Assembly (NCBI RefSeq): GCF_015207035.1
Contig: NZ_JADEXQ010000050.1
Location: 1-45,717, forward strand
Direction of reading: 5' to 3'
DNA: 45,717 bases
Source of the DNA: Romeriopsis navalis LEGE 11480
GTDB taxonomy: Bacteria > Cyanobacteriota > Cyanobacteriia > Leptolyngbyales > Leptolyngbyaceae
Position numbers and translations under genes: made by a program. The notes below the pieces were generated by a model. That model was given only the letters and a program-made list of their open reading frames with translations, made no database searches and had not been told where the DNA came from. Numbering within the stretch: the first letter of the stretch is position 1; each line of letters opens with the position of its first letter. This document shows, in pieces, positions 8,999-17,911 of the stretch.

Positions 8999-10549
8999 AT
9001 GTCTAAGCCTGATGCTCAAGTTGATGTCATTATTGTTGGTAGCGGTATTGGTGGACTATGTTGTGGGGCATTGCTAGCAAGATACGGCTTTGAAGTTTTG
9101 GTCTGTGAGAGTCATAGCATTGCGGGTGGCGCAGCGCATGGGTTTGAGCGAGGTGGGTTTGAGTTTGATTCGGGACCTTCGCTGTATTCCGGCTTGTCTG
9201 ACCCAGCTTCGCCGAATCCACTGCGGCATGTGCTGAATGCGATCGCAGAAGAACCGGAGTGGATTCAGTACGATACCTGGGGCTGTTGCTTGCCAGAAGG
9301 CGACTTTCCGACGCGGGTTGGGGGGGAGCAGTTTATTCAGGTGTTGGAGCGATTGAGCGGTGCAGAGGCCGTTGAGGAATGGCGATCGTTGCAACAGGTC
9401 ATGCAGCCTTTGGGAGAAGCGGCGATCGCGATGCCGCCAGCTGCATTACGGTTTGATCTTGGGGCAATCCAGACGGTTTTACCCTACGCGGGAAAGCTAC
9501 TCAAACAAACCAAGCAAGTAGGGCAACTAACGGGCCCGTTTAGCAAAATTATGGATGGCGTTGTGCGGGACCCATTTGCCCGAAATTGGTTGGATATGCT
9601 GTGCTTTTTACTGTCGGGTTTACCCGCCGATGGAACGATCAGCGCGGCGGTCGCATTTATGTTTGCCGACTGGTATCGACCGGGGGTGAAGCTGGATTTC
9701 CCCGTGGGTGGCAGTAAAGGCTTAGTGGATGCATTGGTGCGAGGGATTGAGAAAAAAGGTGGAGAAGTGCGGTTACGATCGCATGTTGAGGAAATTTTGA
9801 TTGAAGGTGGTCGGGCGATCGGTGTGCGGCTACGGGGAGGTGCAGTCATGCAAGCGCGAAAGGCGGTGATTTCTAATGCTTCAGTATGGGACACGATGAA
9901 CCTGCTACCAGAGGATGCAGTGCCGTGCAAATGGCGACAACAGCGGGAGCAGACGCCGGCTTGTGAGAGCTTTATGCATTTGCATGTGGGGATCGATGCG
10001 ACTGGTTTAGATTTAGAGTGCCATTACATTGTGGTCAATGACTGGGCGCGGGGTGTGGCAGCGGCGCAAAACCTTTCACTAATTTCGATTCCATCAGTTT
10101 TAGATCCGCATATGGCGCCAAAAGGGAAACATGGGATTCATGTTTATACGCCGGGGAATGAACCCTATGCACCTTGGTCGGGGATGGATCGGCGTAGTGC
10201 GGCGTATCAGGACTTGAAGGCCGAACGATCGCAAGTGATGTGGCAGGCGTTGCGGCGGGTGATTCCGGATATCGATCGGCGAGTCGAGCTGAGTCTGGTA
10301 GGAACACCATTGACGCATGAACGATTCTTGCGGCGTGATCGGGGATCTTATGGGCCAGCGATCGCAGCCGGGAAGGGAATTTTTCCAGGGCCAAAAACAC
10401 CGCTGCCTGGATTGATCTGTTGTGGGGATTCAACGTTTCCCGGGATTGGGCTACCGGCGGTCGCAGCGAGTGGGATGATTGCAGCGAACACTTTAGCAAC
10501 GGTGAAGCAGCATCAGGAAATGCTACGGGATGCTGTCCGCTACTTTTGA
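8999..10549 (+). CDS. CrtI/CrtH-like FAD-dependent oxidoreductase (carotenoid desaturase/isomerase superfamily)
   Basis: A 516-residue flavoprotein. The N-terminal dinucleotide fold reads VIIVGSGIGGLCCGALLA (about 10-27), with the ribose-binding acidic residue in VCES at about residue 38. The C-terminal FAD motif is GLICCGDSTFPGIGLPA (about 475-491). Size and both motifs match the phytoene desaturase/carotene isomerase superfamily. The segment GGAAHGFERGGFEFDSGPSL is closer to the CrtH and all-trans-retinol saturase branch than to bacterial CrtI. Cyanobacteria carry several such paralogues, many without known substrates. No carotenoid gene is adjacent. It may act on an isoprenoid or quinone in the thylakoid or cell membrane. 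The superfamily is certain; the reaction is not. Confidence 0.88.
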   Translation: MSKPDAQVDVIIVGSGIGGLCCGALLARYGFEVLVCESHSIAGGAAHGFERGGFEFDSGPSLYSGLSDPASPNPLRHVLNAIAEEPEWIQYDTWGCCLPEGDFPTRVGGEQFIQVLERLSGAEAVEEWRSLQQVMQPLGEAAIAMPPAALRFDLGAIQTVLPYAGKLLKQTKQVGQLTGPFSKIMDGVVRDPFARNWLDMLCFLLSGLPADGTISAAVAFMFADWYRPGVKLDFPVGGSKGLVDALVRGIEKKGGEVRLRSHVEEILIEGGRAIGVRLRGGAVMQARKAVISNASVWDTMNLLPEDAVPCKWRQQREQTPACESFMHLHVGIDATGLDLECHYIVVNDWARGVAAAQNLSLISIPSVLDPHMAPKGKHGIHVYTPGNEPYAPWSGMDRRSAAYQDLKAERSQVMWQALRRVIPDIDRRVELSLVGTPLTHERFLRRDRGSYGPAIAAGKGIFPGPKTPLPGLICCGDSTFPGIGLPAVAASGMIAANTLATVKQHQEMLRDAVRYF

Positions 10550-10785
10550 TCACAAATTATAGAGCGTTTGCGAATGAGAACACGATGATGAATTCGGGGG
10601 GAATCCTGAGCGTACTATATTTGTTAGCAGTGTGGGGCAACGAGGGCAACACGGAAGAATATGTCGCATGTTCGCTGGCTGCGAGTTGAGCACTAGGATA
10701 ATCGATATCTGGGGGTGAGGTTAAATGAAGTCTCCCTGTTGAGGAATTCTGTCTATGATGGGATTGTATTTTGAAGGTTGAAGCG

Positions 10786-11364
10786 ATGACTCGTGAGGAA
10801 TTATTGGAGCGTTATGCGGCTGGGGAGAGGGATTTTTCTGGCGTTGACCTGAGCAATCTGATTTTAGACAGAGCTTGTTTGCAAGGATGTATGTTCCGCA
10901 ACGCCAATCTGACCCAAGTCAGCATAATTGATGGCAATCTGCAAGATATTGATTTCAGCGGTGCGACTTTGCGAAATGCTAATTTGACCAATGCTCACCT
11001 GGGGAACACGATATTCCAACAATCTGATTTGAGCGGTGGTATTTTTGTTAACGCCTTCTTTGAAAAAAGCCTTTGGGAGAAAGCGGAAGTCCGCGAGAGT
11101 AATTTGCAAGGTGCTCAAATTATACAATCGAAACTCCGAAGGGCGATTTTGGTTGGGAGTGTTTTGAGTGATGTCATGATTAGCCGTAGCCGATTGAATC
11201 AAGCCAACTTCCGTAGCGTTAATATGCAGAGAGCAAAAATTATTGACTCTGACTTAAGCTATATCGACTTTACTGAAGCCAACTTGGGTGAGAGTATCTG
11301 GGAGGATGTGATTACTTCCCATGCGATTTATAGCGATACGGTTATGCCTCAGGCCATTAGTTGA
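10786..11364 (+). CDS. Pentapeptide-repeat protein
   Basis: A 192-residue protein made almost entirely of A(D/N)LXX-like five-residue repeats from about residue 15 to 185, for example NANLTQ, RNANLTNAHL, ANFRSVN and EANLGES. Such repeats fold into a right-handed quadrilateral beta helix. There is no signal peptide or membrane segment, so it is probably cytosolic. ATG at 10786 is preferred over an in-frame TTG at 10771 because GAAGG lies 8 bases upstream of the ATG and fits a ribosome binding site. Cyanobacterial genomes hold dozens of these proteins, most of unknown function; a few others mimic DNA and bind gyrase. Nothing here assigns a role. The 236 bases upstream hold no gene that can be supported. 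Confidence 0.9.
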   Translation: MTREELLERYAAGERDFSGVDLSNLILDRACLQGCMFRNANLTQVSIIDGNLQDIDFSGATLRNANLTNAHLGNTIFQQSDLSGGIFVNAFFEKSLWEKAEVRESNLQGAQIIQSKLRRAILVGSVLSDVMISRSRLNQANFRSVNMQRAKIIDSDLSYIDFTEANLGESIWEDVITSHAIYSDTVMPQAIS

Positions 11365-11605
11365 GTCAGCGCTAGAACCATACTTGTCAAGGCTTTCAGT
11401 TATCAGTCCAAAAGAAAGAATAAGCTAAACTGAAGGATTATTTCCGATCGTAAAATACTGACCGATCCAGATTCTAGATGAACTATTTCAGACTCGGTTT
11501 ATCAGCATGCTGAGACGGTAAGGTGCCATGCGATCGGCTTAATCAAATAATGTCGTAGGAAGTAGTGTACGCTGCTTTTGATGTTGGTGATTTGAGAGCT
11601 AGGGT

Positions 11606-12352
11606 ATGGCGATCGAGACTTGGTTTCCGTTGGCAATTTATTACGAAGATTTGGAAGGGGCGGCGGAACATAATCTGGGGATGCTGGAGACGATTCTGGA
11701 ACTTGAGGAGTCGGGCTATGAGCGGCGGGCTTATGACGATATGGCCTGGACGGGCGATTTGCATGGGGTGCAGCAGGTGCATCTGGACGAGCGGTTTGCC
11801 TGGATTGTGTCGCAGGTAGAGCAGCATACGGTGGAATACCTGACGGCATTGGGGGTAGATCTATCGCAGGTGGCGTTGCATATTCAACGGGCATGGCCGA
11901 TCGTGTCGCGGCAGGAGCAGGCGGTCGGTGATCATATGCATAATACGGCCCACCTAAGTGCTGTCTATTACGTGCAGGTGCCGGATGTGAATATGGGTGA
12001 TCCGGGAAGTTTGGTGTTTTTGGATGATGCGCGGGTAAATGAGGTCTGTCCGGGGTTGGGCAGTGAGAATACGAATGTGGTAGATGAGGCGAATTTTTAT
12101 AACCAGCTTCAGGCGAGTTATGTGCCAGTGGAAGGTCGATTGATGTTGTTTCCAGCGAAGCAGCGGCATGGGGTGACGCCGAATGAGACGGAGGAAACGC
12201 GAGTTTCACTGTCGTTTGATATTGTACTGACGGCAAAACCGGGTGAAGCAGCGGGTTCCCATGAGTTTTTGATGCCGCCGGTGAAACAGTGGAAGTCGTT
12301 TGGTGCAGGGCCGGCGCTGCGGATTTCGGCAGAGGATATGACGAGAGAATGA
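11606..12352 (+). CDS. Putative 2OG-Fe(II) oxygenase family protein (PF13759/TIGR02466 type)
   Basis: A 248-residue protein with the layout of the 2OG-FeII_Oxy_5 family. A GDHMHNTAHLSAVYYVQVP segment (about 108-126) carries candidate metal ligands His110 and His112. It is followed by GSLVFLDDAR (134-143) and a distal FPAKQRHGVTPNE segment with His188 and Arg199, which would bind iron and the 2-oxoglutarate carboxylate. It would hydroxylate an unknown substrate in the cytosol. Relatives occur widely in cyanobacteria and marine bacteria and few are characterised. ATG at 11606 follows an AGAGCTAGGG stretch. It stands alone. The 241-base gap upstream contains a 12-bp palindrome at 11502-11513 and nothing else clear. 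The fold call is good; the substrate is unknown. Confidence 0.78.
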   Translation: MAIETWFPLAIYYEDLEGAAEHNLGMLETILELEESGYERRAYDDMAWTGDLHGVQQVHLDERFAWIVSQVEQHTVEYLTALGVDLSQVALHIQRAWPIVSRQEQAVGDHMHNTAHLSAVYYVQVPDVNMGDPGSLVFLDDARVNEVCPGLGSENTNVVDEANFYNQLQASYVPVEGRLMLFPAKQRHGVTPNETEETRVSLSFDIVLTAKPGEAAGSHEFLMPPVKQWKSFGAGPALRISAEDMTRE

Positions 12353-12574
12353 GCGATCGGTTGTCTGTGGGTATATCCAAGGCGTATATCGTATCGGCGG
12401 GATCACAAGATCAGACTTCCGCTAGATTAAAACTCACGGTGTCTTTGATATTCTGCGAGCGTTGGATTCATCGATCTTCATTGCCAATTCGAAGGTTGAA
12501 TACATGGTTCTAACTTCCTGAAGTCTCTCCAGTAAGTCGATCGTAACCATATTCAATTTCTGGCTAGGAGCCTT

Positions 12575-13342
12575 ATGATACAGAAAAGTCGGACCTGGAT
12601 AGCGCGCCGTTTTCGGTGGCTTGTCCATGGCAAGCGCTATATGCGAGCTTGGGTAGATTGCCGATTACCCAGTCGCCGGACCTATTCCCAGCAAGGGGAA
12701 GATCGTCGGTTAGCCCAGATGCTCGAACCGTTTGATCTGACGACAGGAATCTATATTGAAGTTGGTGCGAATCAACCCTCCCATCTATCCAATACATACC
12801 TTTTTTATCGTCGCGGTTTGCAGGGTATTCTGGTCGAGCCAGATGAGTCGAACTATTCGCTGCTACGGCGTTTTCGGCCTCGCGATATTACGGTTCGAGC
12901 ATTGGCTGGTGCAGATTCAAAACTATGTCAGTTTAACTACGCGATATTTTCCGTATTAAATTCTGTACATGCGTTGCCAGAATCGCAAGTTTTACGCACA
13001 GAGTATATTCCCCAAGTCCAGCTGGATGAAATTGTGGAATTAGTGAATCCAGAATGGATTTACCTCCTGAGTACGGATACGGAGGGGCATGATCTCGCAG
13101 TTCTACAGGGCGCGGAGAAAGCATTAGAACGAACGCTGCTGGTTTGTGCTGAGTATCATGACGAAGTGTCGCTCAGTGAGCTGGAGGACTATATGGCACA
13201 GCATGATTTTCAGCCAATTTTTCGCAATGGCCTCAACCTGTTTTTTCAGAATATGCCACTCTTCAAGCGTTTAACCAATGCCAAGGATGAGCATCTAGCT
13301 CAGCATCGAACGGCATTATCATACAGTGGCGTGATTGATTAG
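12575..13342 (+). CDS. FkbM family SAM-dependent methyltransferase
   Basis: A 255-residue enzyme of the FkbM (Methyltransf_21) family. The cofactor motif I region reads YIEVGANQPSHLSNT (60-74), an acidic ribose-binding residue follows in VEPDE (87-91), and the late family motif LSTDTEGHDLAVLQGAE is at about 165-181. FkbM enzymes O-methylate sugars or polyketides, and in cyanobacteria they often sit among surface-glycan genes. Here it is about 10 kb from the main glycosyltransferase block, so a glycan role is inference. ATG at 12575 has a strong AGGAG site 5 bases upstream. It converges with the minus-strand SDR gene, with 29 bases between the two stops and no obvious terminator hairpin. Confidence 0.9.
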   Translation: MIQKSRTWIARRFRWLVHGKRYMRAWVDCRLPSRRTYSQQGEDRRLAQMLEPFDLTTGIYIEVGANQPSHLSNTYLFYRRGLQGILVEPDESNYSLLRRFRPRDITVRALAGADSKLCQFNYAIFSVLNSVHALPESQVLRTEYIPQVQLDEIVELVNPEWIYLLSTDTEGHDLAVLQGAEKALERTLLVCAEYHDEVSLSELEDYMAQHDFQPIFRNGLNLFFQNMPLFKRLTNAKDEHLAQHRTALSYSGVID

Positions 13343-13371
13343 ATCATGAGGTCGAAGCAATCAGGTAGCAT

Positions 13372-14037
13372 CTACCAGGGCAGGATTTCGCCATTGGCGT
13401 GCCAGAAGGAGCCCGTGTTCTCGAGGGTGAGTTCGTCAATGCGTTGCAGTAAACCCTTGACCGAAGTTTCTGGCGTAATGCCGTTGGGCGTAAAGTTGGT
13501 CATGCGGGTTTGCACGAGGCCGGGGTGGAGGATGGCGACGGCAATTCCGTCGGGTTTGAGATCGTGGGAGAGCGATTTGCCAGCCATGGAGAGGGCGACT
13601 TTGGACATGCGATAAGCGTAAGAGCTGCCGGATGTATTATCTGCGATCGACCCCATGCGGCTGGTCATGATGGCAATTTTGGCCCCAGATTGCAGATTGG
13701 GTAAAAGTGCCTTGGTGAGACGGAGTGGCCCCAGCGCATTGACTTCAAACTGTTCACGGATATTGTCGAAATCGAGATCTTCCAGGGTAATGCGTTTGGC
13801 GATGGCGGCATTGTTGATCAGGACATCGAGTTTCGTATCGCCAAGCCGTGTGACCAATGATGCAACAGATTCGTCAGCGGTAATATCGACGTTAGTTTCT
13901 ACTCGAATCCCCAGCGCATCTAGTTCAGGGGAGCTGGAGCGACAGGCAGCAATGACGGTTTCTCCACGATCGTGCAGCTGTTTGCAGAATTCGTAGCCGA
14001 TGCCTCGGTTGGCGCCAGTGACTAGATAGGTTCCCAT
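13372..14037 (-). CDS. Short-chain dehydrogenase/reductase (SDR)
   Basis: A 221-residue classical SDR oxidoreductase, soluble, using NAD(P)H. The cofactor loop is TGANRGIG (7-14), the stabilising NNAA is at 75-78, and the catalytic Tyr142 and Lys146 lie in YRMSK, with a serine at about 126-130. The PG motif is in LHPGLVQT at about 170. Length is slightly below the usual 250, as in the C-factor-like subgroup of SDRs. The substrate cannot be inferred. It is transcribed alone, against its neighbours, and is probably monocistronic. Confidence 0.92.
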   Translation of the reverse strand: MGTYLVTGANRGIGYEFCKQLHDRGETVIAACRSSSPELDALGIRVETNVDITADESVASLVTRLGDTKLDVLINNAAIAKRITLEDLDFDNIREQFEVNALGPLRLTKALLPNLQSGAKIAIMTSRMGSIADNTSGSSYAYRMSKVALSMAGKSLSHDLKPDGIAVAILHPGLVQTRMTNFTPNGITPETSVKGLLQRIDELTLENTGSFWHANGEILPW

Positions 14038-14232
14038 AGGATGCGTTCGGAATTAGAGCTATCCGCAACCATAGCAGAAGGAAGGTGCAGTTTTTAAGGT
14101 GAAGTGAATCAACTTTCGTCAACCGTAGCTTCCTCAAATCATTTGAACCAAGCACATCAACGAGGGCATTCAGGTAAGAAAACGAGAATCTGGTGGGAAT
14201 TATTTAAGCACAGCGTGAACTTTTGGAAGATA

Positions 14233-14257
14233 AGCACGTCTATTTAGACTTAGTGCT
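14233..14257. repeat. Hairpin-forming inverted repeat in the DUF1800 leader
   Basis: AGCAC (14233-14237) pairs with GTGCT (14253-14257). Inside it GTCT (14238-14241) pairs with AGAC (14246-14249) around the loop ATTT, with TTA bulged. It lies 40 bases upstream of the DUF1800 start and could be a 5' leader hairpin. No U-run follows, so it is not a standard terminator. Confidence 0.35.
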
Positions 14258-14296
14258 GAATGTTGCGTTATTTCGCTGTGAGAGGGTATCTGGGTG

Positions 14297-15763
14297 ATGA
14301 AGCGACGCGCTTTTGTATCGTTGGCGGTGGTTGGTGGCACAGCTTGGCTGAGTGGTATCCGGCCAGCAGCAGCGGCAACTCCTGACCCAAAGGTTTTGCA
14401 TGTGCTGAATCGACTGGGCTTTGGGCCGCGTCCGGGGGATGTGGCGCGGGTCAGTCGTATGGGGGTCGAACGCTATATCCAAGAGCAACTCTCTCCAGAG
14501 AAATTACGGGAGCCAGCGAATTTACAGCGGCAGTTGAATAAGTTTGCGACGTTGAAGCTCGATAGTGGTGATTTGGTCCGAGAATATCGGCGACCGGGCT
14601 CACGGGATCAACGACGGATGCGCCGACGGATGCTCAGGCGTAAGCGGCGTCAGGTGGTGGAAGAGGCACGATCGGCAAGGCTACTACGGGCTGTGGAAAG
14701 TCCCCGGCAACTGGAAGAAGTGATGGTGGACTTTTGGTTCAATCACTTTAATGTGTATGCCTTTAAGGGATTGGGGGGGCTGTGGATTGGTAGCTATGAG
14801 CGCGATGCGATTCGGCCCTACGTGATGGGCAATTTCCGCGAGATTTTAGGGGCGACGGCGAAGCATCCAGCAATGTTGCTATACCTGGATAATTGGCGGA
14901 ATACGGCTCCGGACAGTCCTGGGGCACGGGGCCGATTTAAGGGCTTGAATGAGAACTACGCGCGGGAACTGATGGAATTGCATACGATGGGGGCCGATGG
15001 CGGCTATACCCAGAAAGATGTGGAGACTTTGGCACGGGTGCTCACGGGATGGGGATTGGCGAATTATCGGCGATCGACGGATACCGGATTTTATTTTGAT
15101 GCGCGCCGGCATGATGTACAGCCCAAGGTTGTGTTAGGCCAGCAACTCACTCAAACTGGTGAGCAGGAAGGTGAAGCTGCTCTAGATTTATTAGCAAGTC
15201 ATCCATCTACGGCGAAATTTATTAGTTTTAAGTTGGCGCAGTATTTTGTTACTGATAATCCACCCCAGCGATTGGTCGATCGATTGCAAAAGCGATTTCA
15301 GGCGACGCAGGGAAATATTCGGGCGGTGTTAGCGACATTATTTCAGAGTGATGAGTTTTGGGATGAGCGATATTTTCAGAAGAAGTATAAGACACCCTAC
15401 CGCTATATGATTTCGGCGGTGCGCTCAGCGGGAATTGATATCAAGAATCCTAAGCCGTTGGTGGGAGCCTTGGCACAGCTTTCGATGCCTTTATACGGCG
15501 CACAGACGCCCGATGGCTATGACCAAGTGGAGAAGGCATGGCTCAACCCTGATGGGATGATGCGACGGTTGAATTTTGCGGTGTTGCTGGGTGGTGGACG
15601 ATCGCGCTTGGAGATGCGGCAGCGAAAACCAATTGAACCCGGTCAATTAAGTGATACAGCCGCAATGTTTTTGCAGCCGGGAACATTGCGGATTATTGCC
15701 TCAAAGCGGCGAGGTTTGCGATCGGGGTTGATCTTGGGGAGCCCAGAGTTTATGTATCACTAG
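14297..15763 (+). CDS. DUF1800 family protein with N-terminal export signal
   Basis: A 488-residue DUF1800 protein. The family is of unknown function and usually encoded next to a DUF1501 gene, as here. The N-terminus MKRRAFVSLAVVGGTAWLSG ends in an alanine-rich cleavage region near residue 28. The RR pair makes a Tat signal plausible. The mature part begins with the family's HVLNRLGFGPRPGDV segment and contains VDFWFNHFNV and LNENYARELMELHTMG motifs that mark the family. The last residues RSGLILGSPEFMYH are also a family signature. ATG 14297 is used; an in-frame GTG at 14294 is adjacent. It probably forms an operon with the gene 93 bases downstream and acts outside the cytoplasm. Confidence 0.92.
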   Translation: MKRRAFVSLAVVGGTAWLSGIRPAAAATPDPKVLHVLNRLGFGPRPGDVARVSRMGVERYIQEQLSPEKLREPANLQRQLNKFATLKLDSGDLVREYRRPGSRDQRRMRRRMLRRKRRQVVEEARSARLLRAVESPRQLEEVMVDFWFNHFNVYAFKGLGGLWIGSYERDAIRPYVMGNFREILGATAKHPAMLLYLDNWRNTAPDSPGARGRFKGLNENYARELMELHTMGADGGYTQKDVETLARVLTGWGLANYRRSTDTGFYFDARRHDVQPKVVLGQQLTQTGEQEGEAALDLLASHPSTAKFISFKLAQYFVTDNPPQRLVDRLQKRFQATQGNIRAVLATLFQSDEFWDERYFQKKYKTPYRYMISAVRSAGIDIKNPKPLVGALAQLSMPLYGAQTPDGYDQVEKAWLNPDGMMRRLNFAVLLGGGRSRLEMRQRKPIEPGQLSDTAAMFLQPGTLRIIASKRRGLRSGLILGSPEFMYH

Positions 15764-15856
15764 ATTGTGGCTGAGGGCGTTAGGCCGGTGTTGAAAACCT
15801 TTGCCGCAATTAGTCGTTGGAATTGAACTGATAATTATTGGAATGGAGTGCGGGTT

Positions 15857-17083
15857 ATGCAACGGCGTCAGTTTTTACAGGGTTTAGCTTTAGGTAGTGC
15901 GGGGCTTATGTTGCCGGTATTGCAGCGAAGTTGGATTTCCCGCAGTGAGGCAGCGACTGATAGGGCGATGGTTGTGGTGATGCTGCGCGGTGCAGTGGAT
16001 GGCTTAAGCGTGTTAGTGCCCTACGGTGATGACGTTTACGAAGAAAGTCGGCCAACGATCGCGATTCCGGCTCCTGGGATGCCGGGTGGTGTGACGGATT
16101 TAGATGGCTATTTTGGATTGCATCCGGCATTAGCGAAGCTATTGCCTTTATGGTCGGCGGGGAAGTTGGCGTTTGTGCCGGCTTCGGGTTCACCGGATGG
16201 GACACGATCGCATTTTGATGCCCAGGATTATCTAGAATCGGGGACCCCCGGGGTGAAAAATACGCGCGATGGTTGGTTGAATCGGCTGTTGGCAGAAGTT
16301 CGCCAGCAGAATCCCATTCAGGCCGTGAGTATTAGTTCTACCACTCCGCGAATTTTAGCAGGGGCGCAGTCGATCGCGAGTGTCGCTCCGGGGAAACGGG
16401 CAACGCGAAAGTTGGCGCTCGATCGGGCATTTGTCGCGGAGAGTTTTGCCGAGTTGTATGCGGGACGGGGGAAGATCGGCGCGATTTATCAGGAAGGTCG
16501 GCAGGCGCGGGAAGCAATTATGGCGGGCCTGAACCAAGAGATGCAAAAGGCCGATAATGGTGCAACTTCCGTGGCCGGTCTCGCTGGAGATGCTCGTCGA
16601 TTGGGACAATTGATGCAACGCGATCGGCGGGTGCAGCTCGGCTTTATGCAGGTGGGAGGATGGGATACCCATATCAATCAGGGCGCGGCGAAGGGACAGT
16701 TAGCGAATAAGTTGCGGCTATTAAGTAGTGGTTTGGTGGCTTTGAGTGATGCGTTGGGTAGCCGGTTTAATCAAACCGTGATTGTCGTAATGTCGGAGTT
16801 TGGTCGGACGGTGAAGGAGAATGGCAATCGCGGTACCGACCACGGGCGCGGTAATGTGATGTGGGTTTTAGGCGGCGGTGTGAAGGGAAAGAAAATTTAT
16901 GGCAAATGGCCAGGGTTAGATCGATCGACTTTAGAAGCCGGTAGAGATGTGCCTGTGGTAACGGATTTTCGTGATGTGTTGCAGCCGATTTTGACGCAGC
17001 ACTGGGGATTATCCGATGTCCAGCTAGCGAGGGTGCTGCCAGATTATGGGTCGAAAAATTCGATATCGGGTTTACTGAAATGA
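15857..17083 (+). CDS. DUF1501 family protein with Tat signal
   Basis: A 408-residue DUF1501 protein, related in fold to the alkaline phosphatase/sulfatase clan. MQRRQFLQGLALGSAGLM is a good twin-arginine signal, with a cleavage site probably near residue 32. The segment VVVMLRGAVDGLSVLVPYGD is the family's characteristic start. VIVVMSEFGRTVKENGNRGTDHGRG contains the acidic and histidine residues expected at a metal site. ATG at 15857 is preferred to GTG at 15848 because GGAG lies 8 bases before it. DUF1800 and DUF1501 are co-encoded in many bacteria, which suggests a shared extracytoplasmic role. No enzyme activity can be claimed. Confidence 0.92.
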   Translation: MQRRQFLQGLALGSAGLMLPVLQRSWISRSEAATDRAMVVVMLRGAVDGLSVLVPYGDDVYEESRPTIAIPAPGMPGGVTDLDGYFGLHPALAKLLPLWSAGKLAFVPASGSPDGTRSHFDAQDYLESGTPGVKNTRDGWLNRLLAEVRQQNPIQAVSISSTTPRILAGAQSIASVAPGKRATRKLALDRAFVAESFAELYAGRGKIGAIYQEGRQAREAIMAGLNQEMQKADNGATSVAGLAGDARRLGQLMQRDRRVQLGFMQVGGWDTHINQGAAKGQLANKLRLLSSGLVALSDALGSRFNQTVIVVMSEFGRTVKENGNRGTDHGRGNVMWVLGGGVKGKKIYGKWPGLDRSTLEAGRDVPVVTDFRDVLQPILTQHWGLSDVQLARVLPDYGSKNSISGLLK

Positions 17084-17165
17084 TCAATGGTTGAGGATCA
17101 ATTCTTCATAAATTAGAAAGGTGCCTACACTAGTCGATGCTTCAAACTTCTTTAGTAAAGATCTG

Positions 17166-17234
17166 CCGGACAATTGACATCCGTTCATGACCGGGCGCAT
17201 ACACTGTGACTAATAACCCTGATGCAATGTCCGG
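17166..17234 (+). promoter_or_regulatory. Candidate promoter flanked by a CCGGACA inverted repeat
   Basis: TTGACA at 17174-17179 is a perfect -35. TACACT at 17200-17205 could be the -10, but the 20-base spacer is long; CATACA at 17198 gives 18. The element is bracketed by CCGGACA (17166-17172) and TGTCCGG (17228-17234), a possible operator pair. The gene start is at 17323, about 110 bases downstream. Confidence 0.35.
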
Positions 17235-17322
17235 TGTTATCTGTGTCTGATGGCTGGCTATACCCAATTCAACCCATGATCAGAGGCAGGATAATTCTCA
17301 GCTTATCGATGGAGTGAAGCGT

Positions 17323-17883
17323 ATGTGGATTAATCTTGAACAGCGAGAGCAGATCATTCTAATTAATCGGCAGTTTAATCAATTAACGATTGCTGATTTT
17401 GCTGATTATCAAATTGTGTGGCCAACCAAAACGCAGTATCTCAAAAAACGCTTTTTCTCTGCTTGGATGTCTGTACCAGAACGGGTTTATGCGCCGATCG
17501 GATGGTTGATATTTCAGGGCCAAACGATCGCTAACCTCCAGGGGCTTGATATTGCATCATTTGCGCCCGTGGATTCGTCATTTGAATTTGCGCGGCGGCT
17601 GGGTCCCGCAATTCCGATCAATTTTGAGGCAAGTAGTGAACGATCGCTGCCAAAGCGCGTATCCAACCAGGCTGCATTTACGTACGAGATGCCGGATGAA
17701 TCAATCCCACGCACTATTTTTCGGGCCGTCACCCCCAGATTTGTCCGGGTCTATGATTTTTGGCCAACACTGGAACTGAGCGAGATTGTGACGCAGATGC
17801 TGATCGAAGAGCAACGGTTTATTACCGAGAATCGTGAGCAGCTGAAGTTAGAACCATTTTATCAAGCACAATTTAATCTTTAG
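17323..17883 (+). CDS. Hypothetical protein, 186 residues
   Basis: The reading frame has good cyanobacterial codon use and a GGAG ribosome binding site 8 bases before ATG 17323; an in-frame GTG at 17314 is less likely. The product is soluble, without a signal peptide or membrane helices. It has a basic, aromatic N-terminus (residues 1-60) and an acidic C-terminal helix containing LIEEQRFITENREQLKLEPF. No family was recognised. A candidate promoter lies upstream. It converges with the VTT-domain gene, 28 bases separating the stops. Confidence 0.7.
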   Translation: MWINLEQREQIILINRQFNQLTIADFADYQIVWPTKTQYLKKRFFSAWMSVPERVYAPIGWLIFQGQTIANLQGLDIASFAPVDSSFEFARRLGPAIPINFEASSERSLPKRVSNQAAFTYEMPDESIPRTIFRAVTPRFVRVYDFWPTLELSEIVTQMLIEEQRFITENREQLKLEPFYQAQFNL

Positions 17884-17911
17884 CTTGAGTCTGGCATTTT
17901 GGGCGGATTAA

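Noticed and set aside
10550-10785. A possible small gene (about 34 codons from an ATG near 10584)
   Set aside because: No ribosome binding site, no homology signal, and it ends well before the pentapeptide gene. Not supported.
11502-11513. Perfect 12-bp palindrome TCAGCATGCTGA
   Set aside because: It lies about 92 bases upstream of a start without recognisable promoter elements. One 12-bp palindrome per window is not surprising.
11502-12380. A 292-codon open frame on the minus strand
   Set aside because: It is extremely rich in Pro, His, Ser and Ala, matches no family and lies opposite the 2OG-oxygenase-like gene, which has clear motifs. It is a shadow.
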